DNA of 35,485 bases from Lewinella cohaerens DSM 23179. GTDB lineage: Bacteria; Bacteroidota; Bacteroidia; Chitinophagales; Saprospiraceae. The notes under the pieces were generated by a model. That model saw only the letters and a program-made list of their open reading frames with translations, was not told the origin of the DNA and did no database searches. Position 1 is the first letter of the stretch; each line of letters begins with the position of its first letter. Both the position numbers and the translations under genes were made by a program. Shown one piece after another: positions 26,936-34,970 of the stretch. The stretch covers positions 183,188 through 218,672 of the forward strand of contig NZ_KB903531.1 of NCBI RefSeq assembly GCF_000379805.1. The letters run 5' to 3'.

Positions 26936-27517
26936 ATGCAAGCATTTACGACTATAAAAAGCACGGCCATTCCACTTCCTATTGAGGATGTAGATACGGA
27001 CCAGATCATTCCGGCGCGCTTTTTGAAAGCAACCACCCGAGAAGGATTTGGTGACAACCTCTTCTGTGACTGGCGCTTTGATCGCGAAGGCCAGCCCAAG
27101 AAGGATTTTGTCCTCAATAACCCCACTTATCGTGGAGAGATTCTTGTGGCTGGGAAAAACTTTGGTTGTGGATCGAGTCGCGAGCATGCTGCCTGGGCCA
27201 TTGGCGATTATGGCTTGCGCGTTGTTGTTTCCAGCTTTTTTGCGGACATATTCCGTGGTAATGCCTTGAATAATGGTATTCTACCGGTAGTGGTAAGTCC
27301 TGATTTTTTGGATCAAATTTTTCAGGCCATCGAACAGGACCCCGGTGCTACCTTTACGGTTTCTCTTGAAAATCAGAGTTTTCAAATTGACGCCAGTGGT
27401 ACTAGTACTACTTTTGACATTGATCCTTACAAAAAGAATTGCCTTCTGAAAGGCTATGATGACATCGACTTCCTACTGAGTCAGAAAGAAGAAATAGAAG
27501 CTTATGAAAAAGTATAA
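26936..27517 (+). CDS. leuD: 3-isopropylmalate dehydratase small subunit
   Basis: Encodes 193 residues from ATG 26936. An in-frame TTG at 26891 lies inside the hairpin loop and would add residues not found in the family. LeuD forms the swivelling half of isopropylmalate isomerase with LeuC. Landmarks are the N-terminal [30 protein letters not shown] (near 73-89), and [15 protein letters not shown]. It overlaps leuB by 14 bases (shared 27504-27517), so LeuD and LeuB are probably translationally coupled. Confidence 0.96.
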   Translation: MQAFTTIKSTAIPLPIEDVDTDQIIPARFLKATTREGFGDNLFCDWRFDREGQPKKDFVLNNPTYRGEILVAGKNFGCGSSREHAAWAIGDYGLRVVVSSFFADIFRGNALNNGILPVVVSPDFLDQIFQAIEQDPGATFTVSLENQSFQIDASGTSTTFDIDPYKKNCLLKGYDDIDFLLSQKEEIEAYEKV

Positions 27518-28622
27518 AATTGCCGTTCTTTCGGGAGACGGAATCGGGCCAGAAGTAGTTGCTCAAGCCATGAAGGTGCTGGATGCGGTTGGCCAACGCT
27601 ATGGTCATACGTTTAGATACTGCCACGCGTTGGTTGGCGCCATTGCGATTGATCAAACAGGCGACCCTCTACCAAAGGAGACCATAGAGACTTGCTTGCA
27701 GTCTGATGCTGTTTTGTTCGGGTCTATCGGTCATCCAAAATACGATAACGATCCCAGTGCCAAGGTACGTCCGGAGCAAGGATTGTTGAAACTGCGGAAG
27801 ACGCTGGGCTTGTACGCAAACTTACGTCCTGTAACCATCTACCCCAGCTTACGTGATTTGTGCCCCTTGCGGCCAGAGCGCGTAGAAGGTGTAGATATGT
27901 TAATCGTGCGGGAGCTTACGGGCGGCATTTATTTTGGTGAACGAGGCAGAAGTGAAGATAAGCTAACGGCTTTTGACACTTGTACTTATTCCGCATACGA
28001 GATTGAGCGTATTGCCCGGATCGGTTTCCAGGAAGCGATGAACCGCCGCAAGCAACTCATGCTGGTAGACAAAGCCAATGTACTGGAATCAAGCCGACTA
28101 TGGCGGGAAGTGGTGCAAAAAATGGCCCCAGAGTACCCAGAGGTAACGGTCAAATACATGTTTGTGGATAACGCCGCTATGCAGCTTATCCTCTATCCTG
28201 CACAGTTCGACGTTATTATTACCAGCAATATGTTTGGTGATATTCTTTCTGATGCATCCAGTGTACTGGCTGGCTCGCTGGGTATGTTGCCCTCCTCTTC
28301 TGTAGGTAGTCATACGTCTTTGTTTGAGCCCATTCACGGCTCTTATCCAGAGGCGGCTGGCGAAGATCGTGCCAACCCTTTGGCGACCATTCTTTCAGCA
28401 GCCATGCTTTTAGATAGCCTGGAGCTCCACAAGGAAGCAGAGCAAATCAGAGATGCTGTCGCCCAAGTAATGGAAAAGGGACTAGGGACAGAGGACCTGA
28501 AGCCTAAAATCAAGTGTACTTGTTCCGAACTTGGTGACATCATCGCCGATATCGTAGAAGACACCGAAAATCACAGCCTGCGCATCCAGAAAATCAGTGA
28601 TCGCATATCGACGATTATTTAG
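27504..28622 (+). CDS. leuB: 3-isopropylmalate dehydrogenase
   Basis: Encodes 372 residues, normal length. It oxidises and decarboxylates 3-isopropylmalate to 4-methyl-2-oxopentanoate with NAD. Landmarks include [19 protein letters not shown] (residues 9-27), [27 protein letters not shown], and the family signature [20 protein letters not shown] (from about residue 241). [20 protein letters not shown] forms the NAD-binding side. The start overlaps leuD by 14 bases. It is the last gene of the leu operon, and a strong intrinsic terminator follows 28 bases after the stop. Confidence 0.97.
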   Translation: MKKYKIAVLSGDGIGPEVVAQAMKVLDAVGQRYGHTFRYCHALVGAIAIDQTGDPLPKETIETCLQSDAVLFGSIGHPKYDNDPSAKVRPEQGLLKLRKTLGLYANLRPVTIYPSLRDLCPLRPERVEGVDMLIVRELTGGIYFGERGRSEDKLTAFDTCTYSAYEIERIARIGFQEAMNRRKQLMLVDKANVLESSRLWREVVQKMAPEYPEVTVKYMFVDNAAMQLILYPAQFDVIITSNMFGDILSDASSVLAGSLGMLPSSSVGSHTSLFEPIHGSYPEAAGEDRANPLATILSAAMLLDSLELHKEAEQIRDAVAQVMEKGLGTEDLKPKIKCTCSELGDIIADIVEDTENHSLRIQKISDRISTII

Positions 28623-28648
28623 TATAAAAAACGATTTGAGAATTTTTG

Positions 28649-28690
28649 AAAACGGAGCTTCGGAGACGAGGCTTCGTTTTTTTTGTTTTT
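28649..28690 (+). terminator. Intrinsic terminator of the leu operon
   Basis: AACGGAGCTTCG (28651-28662) pairs with CGAGGCTTCGTT (28667-28678), 12 pairs including two G-T, with loop GAGA. A long T-run (TTTTTTTTGTTTTT within 28675-28690) follows. This is the clearest terminator in the window. Confidence 0.85.
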
Positions 28691-28733
28691 CACCACCAAA
28701 GGCACTTAAGTTTTTTTTCTAACTACTTCGGGC

Positions 28734-28771
28734 TTTGAACCAAAAAAGAGATTATAAGGGCATTTAAGAGG
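28734..28771. repeat. AT-rich direct repeat, second copy
   Basis: TTTGAACCAAAAAAGAGATT then ATAAGGGCATTTAAGAGG. It shares GATTATAAGGGCATTTAA with the copy at 28860-28895 and GAGATTATAAGGG with the copy at 26785. Confidence 0.6.
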
Positions 28772-28859
28772 GGGGATTGGATAGGTAAAATCACGAATTC
28801 AACATGCGCTCCATTTATGAATGCAACCCACAATTGAACCACTAAAGGCACCAAGGCTT

Positions 28860-28895
28860 TTTGAACCATATGAGGGATTATAAGGGCATTTAAAA
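28860..28895. repeat. AT-rich direct repeat, third copy
   Basis: TTTGAACCATATGAGGGATT then ATAAGGGCATTTAAAA. It is in the same orientation as the other two copies. Confidence 0.6.
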
Positions 28896-29015
28896 TGAGC
28901 GGCAAACCAAAAGATTGGTTAACTGGTCTTTATGTTTTTTATTTGGTGAATCATCATTTTTTTTGAACCGCTATGCACTAGCGATGCGTAGTAGTGACGG
29001 CCGCAGGCTGGCAGA

Positions 29016-29081
29016 CCCAGCTTTTGCTGGGGCCGAGTGAATAACGAGCTACGAAGCGTAGCGGCCCCGCAAAAGGCGGGG
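29016..29081. repeat. Cluster of three short hairpins
   Basis: CCCAGC-TTTT-GCTGGG (29016-29031), GCTACG-AAG-CGTAGC (29048-29062) and CCCCGC-AAAAG-GCGGGG (29065-29081). All have perfect 6-bp stems and none is followed by a T-run. The block is GC-rich inside an AT-rich gap, so it may be a decayed or mobile intergenic repeat. Confidence 0.55.
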
Positions 29082-29122
29082 CAGTGCCCAAAGAAAAATT
29101 ATTCTGAACAACTCCCTTTTCC

Positions 29123-29130
29123 TATTTTTG
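29123..29130 (+). promoter_or_regulatory. -7 promoter box (TATTTTTG)
   Basis: Exact TAnnTTTG match 17 bases before ATG 29148. It places the transcript start after GTG 29037 and so supports the shorter protein. Confidence 0.45.
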
Positions 29131-29147
29131 GGAAAAATACCTCGGTG

Positions 29148-30656
29148 ATGAAAAGTTTCCCTTTCCCTCGTTTTGCCAACATGCTGTTATTAGGCTTGTT
29201 GGTTCCATTTTTTACTGCTGCTCAAACGGCTGAAGATTTCCGTGCCGCTGCCCAGGAAGCGCTGACGGCATTTGACGTACCCGGTTTTTCGGTTGGAGTT
29301 ATTAAAGATGGTAAAATAGTGATGGCGGAGGGTTTTGGTACCCGCACAGCTGGAAAAGTCGAAGCGGTAGATGGGAATACCTTGTTTGCGATTGCCTCTA
29401 ACACCAAAGCGTTTGTTTCTAGTAGCATCGTGAAACTTCATATGGAGGGCAAGCTGGATTTGGATGCGCCCGTACGCGACTACCTCCCTTATTTCGAGGT
29501 GTATGACGACTACGTATCTAACCACATGATGGTGCGTGACTTGCTCTGTCATCGGGCGGGCCTGGGTACTTTTAGTGGCGATGTGATCTGGTATAAAAGT
29601 GCATTGAGTGCAGAGCAGGTTATCCGTCAGGTTATGCACTTGCCTCAGGCATATGAATGGCGGTCCGGTTATGGATATACTAACCTGATGTTTATTACTG
29701 CCGGAGAAGTTATCAAGACAGTGACTGGTAAAAACTGGGGAGAATACGTACAGGAGAACTTTTTGCAGCCATTGGGCATGGACAGAACGCAGACCTCGGT
29801 GACACCACTGGCAAAGTTGGATAATGTAGCAACCCCACATTTGAGTCGCCATGATAACCAGCCAATTCCCTACGTCAACTGGGACAATATGGGCGCAGCC
29901 GGTGGTATTATCTCTAGCGCAACAGATATGCTAAAGTGGCTAGAACTACAGATGGCCGATGGGCAATGGCAAGGGAAGGCAATTTTTCCAGAAGGGCTGA
30001 CGGCCACGACTTGGCGGCCTCACAATCCACTTGCAGGGGGTACCTCGTTTACAAGTGCTGGCTTGGGGTGGTTTTTGCGAATGCGAGAAGGACACCGCCT
30101 GGTTAATCACGGAGGAGGCTATGACGGGATGTACTCGCAGGTGATGATGGCACCGGATGACAACTTGGGCGTGGTGATTTTTACCAATAGTATGACAGGC
30201 TTGTCTTCGGCCTTGACCAACTACATCATCAATAGCTACTTGGGTATCTCTACCGAAAACTGGTTATCAAGCGCTATTGATCGACAAAAAAGAGGTGATC
30301 AAGCTTGGGAAGACCGCCATCAGGAGCGACTTGATGCTCGTGTGATGAACACCTCCCCTAGCCTATCAACGGCGGCCTACGTGGGTGTTTATGATGACCC
30401 AATGTATGGTAAAATAGAAGTAAAACAACAGGGAGAAGCCATGCAACTAAACTTCCTTACGGCCCCGCAACTCAATGCTACGCTTAGTCATTGGCACTAC
30501 GATACCTGGCTAATCAATTGGGAACAAACTCATGCATGGTTTGATTTTGGAACCGTACAATTTGAATTGGACAATAACCGAAAAGTTACGGGACTGAGCT
30601 TTGATGTGCCCAATGATGATATTTTCTTTCATGAGATCAAGGCAGCAAAGCAGTAG
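29148..30656 (+). CDS. Secreted serine hydrolase (beta-lactamase family) with DUF3471 C-terminal domain
   Basis: Encodes 502 residues from ATG 29148, which starts a good signal peptide (MKSFPFPRFANMLLLGLLVP, then FFTAAQ). The frame extends to GTG 29037, but that part lies in hairpins upstream of the promoter box. Catalytic motifs of the class C beta-lactamase/esterase fold are present: SNTK at 84-87, YTN at 177-179, and HGG at 321-323 in place of KTG. A C-terminal DUF3471-type beta domain (about 405-500; YVGVYDDPMYGKIEV) caps the enzyme. It probably acts in the periplasm or outside on an ester or D-amino-acid peptide. True lactamase activity cannot be claimed. It is transcribed alone. Confidence 0.88.
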   Translation: MKSFPFPRFANMLLLGLLVPFFTAAQTAEDFRAAAQEALTAFDVPGFSVGVIKDGKIVMAEGFGTRTAGKVEAVDGNTLFAIASNTKAFVSSSIVKLHMEGKLDLDAPVRDYLPYFEVYDDYVSNHMMVRDLLCHRAGLGTFSGDVIWYKSALSAEQVIRQVMHLPQAYEWRSGYGYTNLMFITAGEVIKTVTGKNWGEYVQENFLQPLGMDRTQTSVTPLAKLDNVATPHLSRHDNQPIPYVNWDNMGAAGGIISSATDMLKWLELQMADGQWQGKAIFPEGLTATTWRPHNPLAGGTSFTSAGLGWFLRMREGHRLVNHGGGYDGMYSQVMMAPDDNLGVVIFTNSMTGLSSALTNYIINSYLGISTENWLSSAIDRQKRGDQAWEDRHQERLDARVMNTSPSLSTAAYVGVYDDPMYGKIEVKQQGEAMQLNFLTAPQLNATLSHWHYDTWLINWEQTHAWFDFGTVQFELDNNRKVTGLSFDVPNDDIFFHEIKAAKQ

Positions 30657-31173
30657 CATCTAAGGGGTACGGCTCGCTTCGCGTGCCTATGGTACAGGGT
30701 ACAGGGATCAGAAAACGCAGAAGGATCAAATCCCTATACCTTCTACCTTTAATCCTTCTACTACTTTCGGCGAATGCCGACGCCGAAGGCATGCCTAGGG
30801 CAAAGTCCAGCTTAGTTTGCGTTGTTTTTTTGTTTTAATTTTGATTTTATAAAACTTTTAATTACATTTACATTCTACTTCACCATGTGACGCTGGTGAT
30901 TCCAATCGAAGGTTAATACCTCTATCGTCAATAGAGCATTCAGCGGTTTTATTTTTGCGTATTGCTTGGCTGCTTCTGAAAAGGAGCAGATGATGACGCA
31001 CGCCCGGTATGGCCATTGGGTCAGGGGGCGGTTTTGGCGATCTGGCAGGAGGGTGGGCCCTCCACTTGGGGCTGCTATACCCCCTCATCACCACGCCTCC
31101 TCTATAAAATCCCTTTCCTTAACCTGAATAAGTCTACGCAATCTCGTACTTTTGCAGCCGCAAATTCAGCAAT
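30657..31173. other. Intergenic region, partly GC-rich, no gene recognised
   Basis: 517 bases. It holds TTCGGCG/CGCCGAA arms (30766-30772, 30781-30787) and a GGGCAAAGTCCAGCTT string at 30798-30813. An AT-rich stretch (30820-30870) follows. A GC-rich block at about 30985-31085 contains GGAGGG-TGGG-CCCTCC. A -7 box lies at 31147-31154. A 78-codon minus-strand frame (30858-31094) has a Pro/Arg-rich product with no family resemblance and is not called as a gene. Confidence 0.45.
31147..31154 (+). promoter_or_regulatory. -7 promoter box (TACTTTTG)
   Basis: Exact TAnnTTTG match 20 bases before the ABC-F ATG. No TTG at the usual -33 distance. Confidence 0.5.
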
Positions 31174-33105
31174 ATGATTACCCTCAGCGATATCTACGTA
31201 CAGTACGGCAACCGAATCCTCTTGGATCGAGTCACTTTGGTGATTGGAGACAAAGATAAAATTGGGCTTGTTGGCCGCAATGGTGCTGGAAAATCCACTT
31301 TATTAAAAATTATCGCGGGTTATCAAAGGTCGGATGAAGGCACCCTCAGTATCCCTTCTGATCGCACCATAGGTTTTTTGCACCAAGAGATGAACATCCC
31401 GCAGGGCAAATCCGTCATGGAAGAAACGCTCTCAGCCTTTGCGGAAGTACGAAAAATTGAAGCGCGACTGGCCGAGATCAACAAAGAGATGGCTGTCCGT
31501 ACGGATTACGAAACGGATTCGTACTTGAAAATGCTGGAAGATTTCTCAACCCTCAACGATCGATTCCTTTTTCTAGGTGGTGATCGAATGCAGGCACAAG
31601 CAGAGATGGTTCTTAAAGGTCTAGGCTTTGCACAAGGGGACTTCATTCGCTTAACAGACGAGTTCAGTGGTGGGTGGAAGATGCGTATTGAGTTGGCCAA
31701 AATGCTGCTTGCGCAACCAGATTACCTCTTGCTTGATGAACCTACCAACCACCTTGATATCGAGTCTATCATTTGGTTGGAAGACTTTTTACAAACGTAC
31801 CCTGGGTCAGTTGTCGTCATTTCACACGACAAGCAATTCCTGGACAATGTGACTAAACGTACTGTTGAAGTTGAGCTGGGTAAATTATATGACTATAAGG
31901 CCCACTATTCTAAATACATAGAGCTACGGGAAGAAAGACGTGAAAAACTGGGTTCGGCTTATGCCAATCAGCAGAAGGTAATTGCTCAACGGGAGAAGAC
32001 CATCAACCGCTTCATGGCTAAAGCCACTAAAACAAAGCTGGCCCAGTCGATGCAAAAGCAGCTCGACAAGATGGAGCGGGTGGAGATTGACGAGGCAGAT
32101 ACCAAAGCAATGGTTCTGCGCTTTCCTCCAGCGCCACGATCAGGCACTGTAGTCGTAGACGGTAAAGGTATTAGCAAGAAATATGGCAAATTAAAAGTAC
32201 TTGACAATATCAGCTTAAAGCTAGATCGTGGAGATCGTGTTGCTTTTGTGGGACAAAATGGACAGGGTAAGACTACACTTGCAAAAATTCTTATCGACGA
32301 AATCCCCGCTACTGGCGGAGATATCAAACTGGGTCATAACGTATCTATCGGTTATTACGCCCAGAATCAGTCGGAAGCCCTAAAAGGAGACCTTACCCTT
32401 TTGGAAACCCTCGAAAACTCCTCGCCGCCAGAAATGCGAACCAAATTACGTAGTGTACTTGGCGCATTCCTTTTTAGTGGAGAAGATGTTGACAAAAAGG
32501 TGTCTGTATTATCCGGAGGAGAAAGAGCCCGTCTTGCGCTGGCAGCGTTGCTCTTGCGGCCTTTTAATCTTCTGGTGCTGGATGAACCTACCAACCACCT
32601 TGATATCATTTCGAAAGATGTCCTCAAACAGGCCCTCATAGAATATGATGGTACACTTATAGTCGTGAGTCACGATCGGGAATTCCTTGCCGATTTGACC
32701 GACCGTACGATTGAGTTTAGAGATCATCACCTCCATAACCACTTGGGTGATATCAATTTCTTTCTTGAGAAACGCCAAATGGCGAACATGCGGGAGGTAG
32801 AGCTAAGTAAATCCAATAATACAGGATTAGCAGAGGAGGCAACAGCATCTGGTCAGCCTAAAGTAGAGTTATCTTACGAAGAGCGTAAAAAGCTTACCCG
32901 TGCGCTATCAAATGCGGAGAAAAAGGTAGAACGCCTGGAGAACGATATCGAAAAATTAGAGACCCTAATGTCCGATCCTGATTTTTATTCTCAAAGTGAT
33001 GCTCAAGATAAGATAGCCCTTCACCAAAAGAAGAAAGACGAGCTAACCGTAGCTATGGAAGAATGGGAGGAAGCACAAATGAATATGGACGAAGCAGAAA
33101 ATTAA
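31174..33105 (+). CDS. ABC-F family ATPase (translation-factor type)
   Basis: Encodes 643 residues with two ABC domains and no membrane segment, the ABC-F layout. Domain 1 has Walker A GRNGAGKST (34-42), signature FSGGWKMR and Walker B LDEPTNHLD (187-195). Domain 2 has GQNGQGKTT (360-368), LSGGERAR and LDEPTNHLD (469-477). The linker of about 240-310 is rich in charged helices, as in the P-site tRNA interaction motif. Residues of about 555-640 form a predicted coiled coil (NAEKKVERLENDIEKLETLM), as in Uup-like members. The family binds ribosomes to relieve stalling or in antibiotic protection. Nothing here points to resistance. It is convergent with the MarR gene, four bases apart. Confidence 0.93.
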   Translation: MITLSDIYVQYGNRILLDRVTLVIGDKDKIGLVGRNGAGKSTLLKIIAGYQRSDEGTLSIPSDRTIGFLHQEMNIPQGKSVMEETLSAFAEVRKIEARLAEINKEMAVRTDYETDSYLKMLEDFSTLNDRFLFLGGDRMQAQAEMVLKGLGFAQGDFIRLTDEFSGGWKMRIELAKMLLAQPDYLLLDEPTNHLDIESIIWLEDFLQTYPGSVVVISHDKQFLDNVTKRTVEVELGKLYDYKAHYSKYIELREERREKLGSAYANQQKVIAQREKTINRFMAKATKTKLAQSMQKQLDKMERVEIDEADTKAMVLRFPPAPRSGTVVVDGKGISKKYGKLKVLDNISLKLDRGDRVAFVGQNGQGKTTLAKILIDEIPATGGDIKLGHNVSIGYYAQNQSEALKGDLTLLETLENSSPPEMRTKLRSVLGAFLFSGEDVDKKVSVLSGGERARLALAALLLRPFNLLVLDEPTNHLDIISKDVLKQALIEYDGTLIVVSHDREFLADLTDRTIEFRDHHLHNHLGDINFFLEKRQMANMREVELSKSNNTGLAEEATASGQPKVELSYEERKKLTRALSNAEKKVERLENDIEKLETLMSDPDFYSQSDAQDKIALHQKKKDELTVAMEEWEEAQMNMDEAEN

Positions 33106-33109
33106 TAAC

Positions 33110-33580
33110 CTATTCCGCTTCTTCCTGAAGCGTACGCATTTTATCCAACAAACGATTTAGCTCTTCAGCTTCAGCACAACTCAAATAACCTTTTTCGAAC
33201 CTCATTTCATTTTCCAGTTCGGCACTGGCTTCTTCCAATAGTTTAAGTCCCGATTCGGTAATACTAACATCTACCCGACGGCGATCTTCCTTAGAAGTTA
33301 CTCGAACAACCAAGCCTTTAGCCAGTAATTTATCGACTAAACGGCTAGCATTAGACATCTTGTCGATCATTCGCTCCGTTAATAACTTAACCGTGGCCGG
33401 TTCAGGATGGCGCCCGCGCAATATCCGCAATACATTGAATTGCTGCCAGGTTAATCCATAAGGCTTTAATATAGCAATGCTGCGCTGGCTTAGCCATGAA
33501 GCGGAGAACAATATATTAAGATGAACTTTCTGGTGCTCACTGATAAACTTCGTCTGCTGAATAGCCTCCTCTAATTTCAT
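33110..33580 (-). CDS. MarR-family transcriptional regulator
   Basis: Encodes 156 residues, usual for the family. The winged helix-turn-helix spans about residues 45-120. LTWQQFNVLRILRG starts it, TVKLLTERMIDKMSNASRLV covers the recognition region, and the wing motif is TSKEDRRRVDVSITESG. N- and C-terminal helices form the dimer interface. MarR proteins repress nearby genes until a small ligand binds. The gene is divergent from proC, with 140 bases between, so autoregulation or control of proC is possible but not shown. No efflux pump is adjacent. Confidence 0.92.
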   Translation of the reverse strand: MKLEEAIQQTKFISEHQKVHLNILFSASWLSQRSIAILKPYGLTWQQFNVLRILRGRHPEPATVKLLTERMIDKMSNASRLVDKLLAKGLVVRVTSKEDRRRVDVSITESGLKLLEEASAELENEMRFEKGYLSCAEAEELNRLLDKMRTLQEEAE

Positions 33581-33647
33581 AGGTTATAATGATACTCGCA
33601 TAAAATGTTGTGGCCGTAAGCTAACAATAAAATTACATAAATGTTTA

Positions 33648-33680
33648 TTGGCTGCCAAACCTTCTAAAATTATACCTTTG
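33648..33680 (+). promoter_or_regulatory. Promoter of proC
   Basis: TTG (33648-33650), 22-base spacer, TACCTTTG (33673-33680). This fits TTG-N17-23-TAnnTTTG. The leader to ATG 33721 is about 35 bases. Confidence 0.6.
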
Positions 33681-33720
33681 CAGCCCCTAGCCATTCACTG
33701 TTTAAATTTTCTGAATTCTT

Positions 33721-34524
33721 ATGAAGATACTTGTTATCGGAGGAGGCAACATGGGCCTTACTTACGCTCAAAGTTTTTTGCGTTCACATATTACCCAAAA
33801 AGAGGACATGATGATTCTGGAGAAATCTCCGGAAAAGGCCGTCCAATTGGCTCAACTGAATATTGGTTCCGTCTTCAGCGAACCTAAGGATTGCCTGGGC
33901 TTGGCAGATTTAATCATTCTGGCGGTAAAACCTCAAGACGCCCCTACCCTCTTCGACGTGTTAAGGCCGCTCGTTGAAAAACAACAGGTTTATTTATCCA
34001 TCATGGCTGGTGTTAAGATTAGTACCATTGCCCAAGGGCTAAAGGCTAGCAAAATCATTCGGGCCATGCCTAATCTTCCTGCTCAGATCGGCATGGGAAT
34101 GACCGCATATACGGCCAGTGATGAGGTGACAAGAATTGAACTGGTGATGGTTCAAAACCTTCTCAATACTACGGGGAAAACTATTTATGTCGATCAAGAA
34201 AGTGCCATTGATGCTACAACAGCTATCAGCGGTAGTGGGCCGGCCTATGTTTTTTACTTCATGGATGCGATGATGAAAGCAGCTCGTGGAATGGGGTTCA
34301 ATGAATCAGAAGCCGAGCTATTGGTTAGCCAAACCTTTCGCGGAACGGTAGACCTTTATAACAAAAGTAATTTCTCTTGTGGGGAATGGATTGCAAAAGT
34401 CAGCTCTCGCGGCGGCACCACAGAGGCCGCTATGCAAACTTATCAAGATCGGCTGGTACAAGAGGATATTGTGGCAGGAGCGCAGGCGGCATTGGCAAGA
34501 GCCATTGAGTTAGGAGAAAGCTGA
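33721..34524 (+). CDS. proC: Pyrroline-5-carboxylate reductase
   Basis: Encodes 267 residues, the usual length. It performs the last step of proline synthesis, reducing 1-pyrroline-5-carboxylate with NAD(P)H. The Rossmann motif GGGNMG is at residues 7-12. The conserved C-terminal signature SGSGPAYVFYFMDAM starts at about residue 170, and SSRGGTTEAAM follows near the end (usual SPGGTT). IRAMPNLPAQIGMGMT is the mid-protein family block. It is transcribed alone and convergent with the hypothetical gene, five bases apart. Confidence 0.95.
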   Translation: MKILVIGGGNMGLTYAQSFLRSHITQKEDMMILEKSPEKAVQLAQLNIGSVFSEPKDCLGLADLIILAVKPQDAPTLFDVLRPLVEKQQVYLSIMAGVKISTIAQGLKASKIIRAMPNLPAQIGMGMTAYTASDEVTRIELVMVQNLLNTTGKTIYVDQESAIDATTAISGSGPAYVFYFMDAMMKAARGMGFNESEAELLVSQTFRGTVDLYNKSNFSCGEWIAKVSSRGGTTEAAMQTYQDRLVQEDIVAGAQAALARAIELGES

Positions 34525-34529
34525 TTAGT

Positions 34530-34967
34530 CTAAAACGAAAAATTAAATTGCCCTTCTTCTTCATAAATATCGATGTAGCGTATTCGTACCTCTACCTCCC
34601 TTAGCTGTGTGCCTACCAGCTTTACCACTAGGTTATCGCTATTACTTGCTACAATCGTACCCTCACCATAATTGTAACTACCTTTTCTATTCTTGATTTC
34701 TCCGGAAGACTTCAGGTATTCTTCCAGGGTATCAAATTTTTGACCATTAGAAAAAAAGGAAATCTCTTTGATAATTGCAGGGCCAAATCCATTATTGGAA
34801 AAACTAACAACCATCATAGAGTCTGTCTGAACTATATGATGATCCAAATATGGCTTGACGGAGAGTTTGTTATGCTGATGCCCTAGCCGAACCTGCCAAA
34901 TAGATACAAAAAGGGCCGACAAGGCAATAACGATAACCGCGTAATCTGAGATTTTCTCTAATTTCAT
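34530..34967 (-). CDS. Hypothetical protein with one N-terminal membrane helix
   Basis: Encodes 145 residues. One hydrophobic helix at about 9-25 (YAVIVIALSALFVSIWQV) is followed by a basic/His stretch (RLGHQHNKLSVKPYL) and a beta-rich domain (MVVSFSNNGFGPAIIKEISF; later VEVRIRYIDIYEEEGQF). It probably sits in the inner membrane with the beta domain on one side. It starts three bases after the kdsB stop, so the two are likely co-transcribed. A link to lipopolysaccharide synthesis is only suggested by position. The family is not recognised. Confidence 0.7.
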   Translation of the reverse strand: MKLEKISDYAVIVIALSALFVSIWQVRLGHQHNKLSVKPYLDHHIVQTDSMMVVSFSNNGFGPAIIKEISFFSNGQKFDTLEEYLKSSGEIKNRKGSYNYGEGTIVASNSDNLVVKLVGTQLREVEVRIRYIDIYEEEGQFNFSF

Positions 34968-34970
34968 AGC

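Larger units (their letters stand above)
28691..29147. other. Intergenic region with direct repeats and a hairpin cluster
   Basis: It holds two copies of the TTTGAACC...GATTATAAGGGCATTTAA repeat (28734-28771, 28860-28895). Related fragments, such as CACCAAAGGCAC near 28690, lie close by. Three compact hairpins occur at 29016-29081 and a promoter box at 29123-29130. The first 37 codons of the open frame that starts at GTG 29037 run through the hairpins and are not thought to be translated. I see no gene in the region. Confidence 0.55.

Noticed and set aside
29190-29852. 220-codon frame opposite the serine hydrolase gene
   Set aside because: Antisense shadow; its product has no recognisable features.
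30858-31094. 78-codon minus-strand frame upstream of the ABC-F gene
   Set aside because: Pro/Arg-rich product typical of chance translation of GC-rich DNA; no promoter or family resemblance.
31732-32604. Identical 24-base DNA stretch in both halves of the ABC-F gene
   Set aside because: It encodes the Walker B motif LDEPTNHLD in each ATPase domain, so protein conservation and shared codons explain it.
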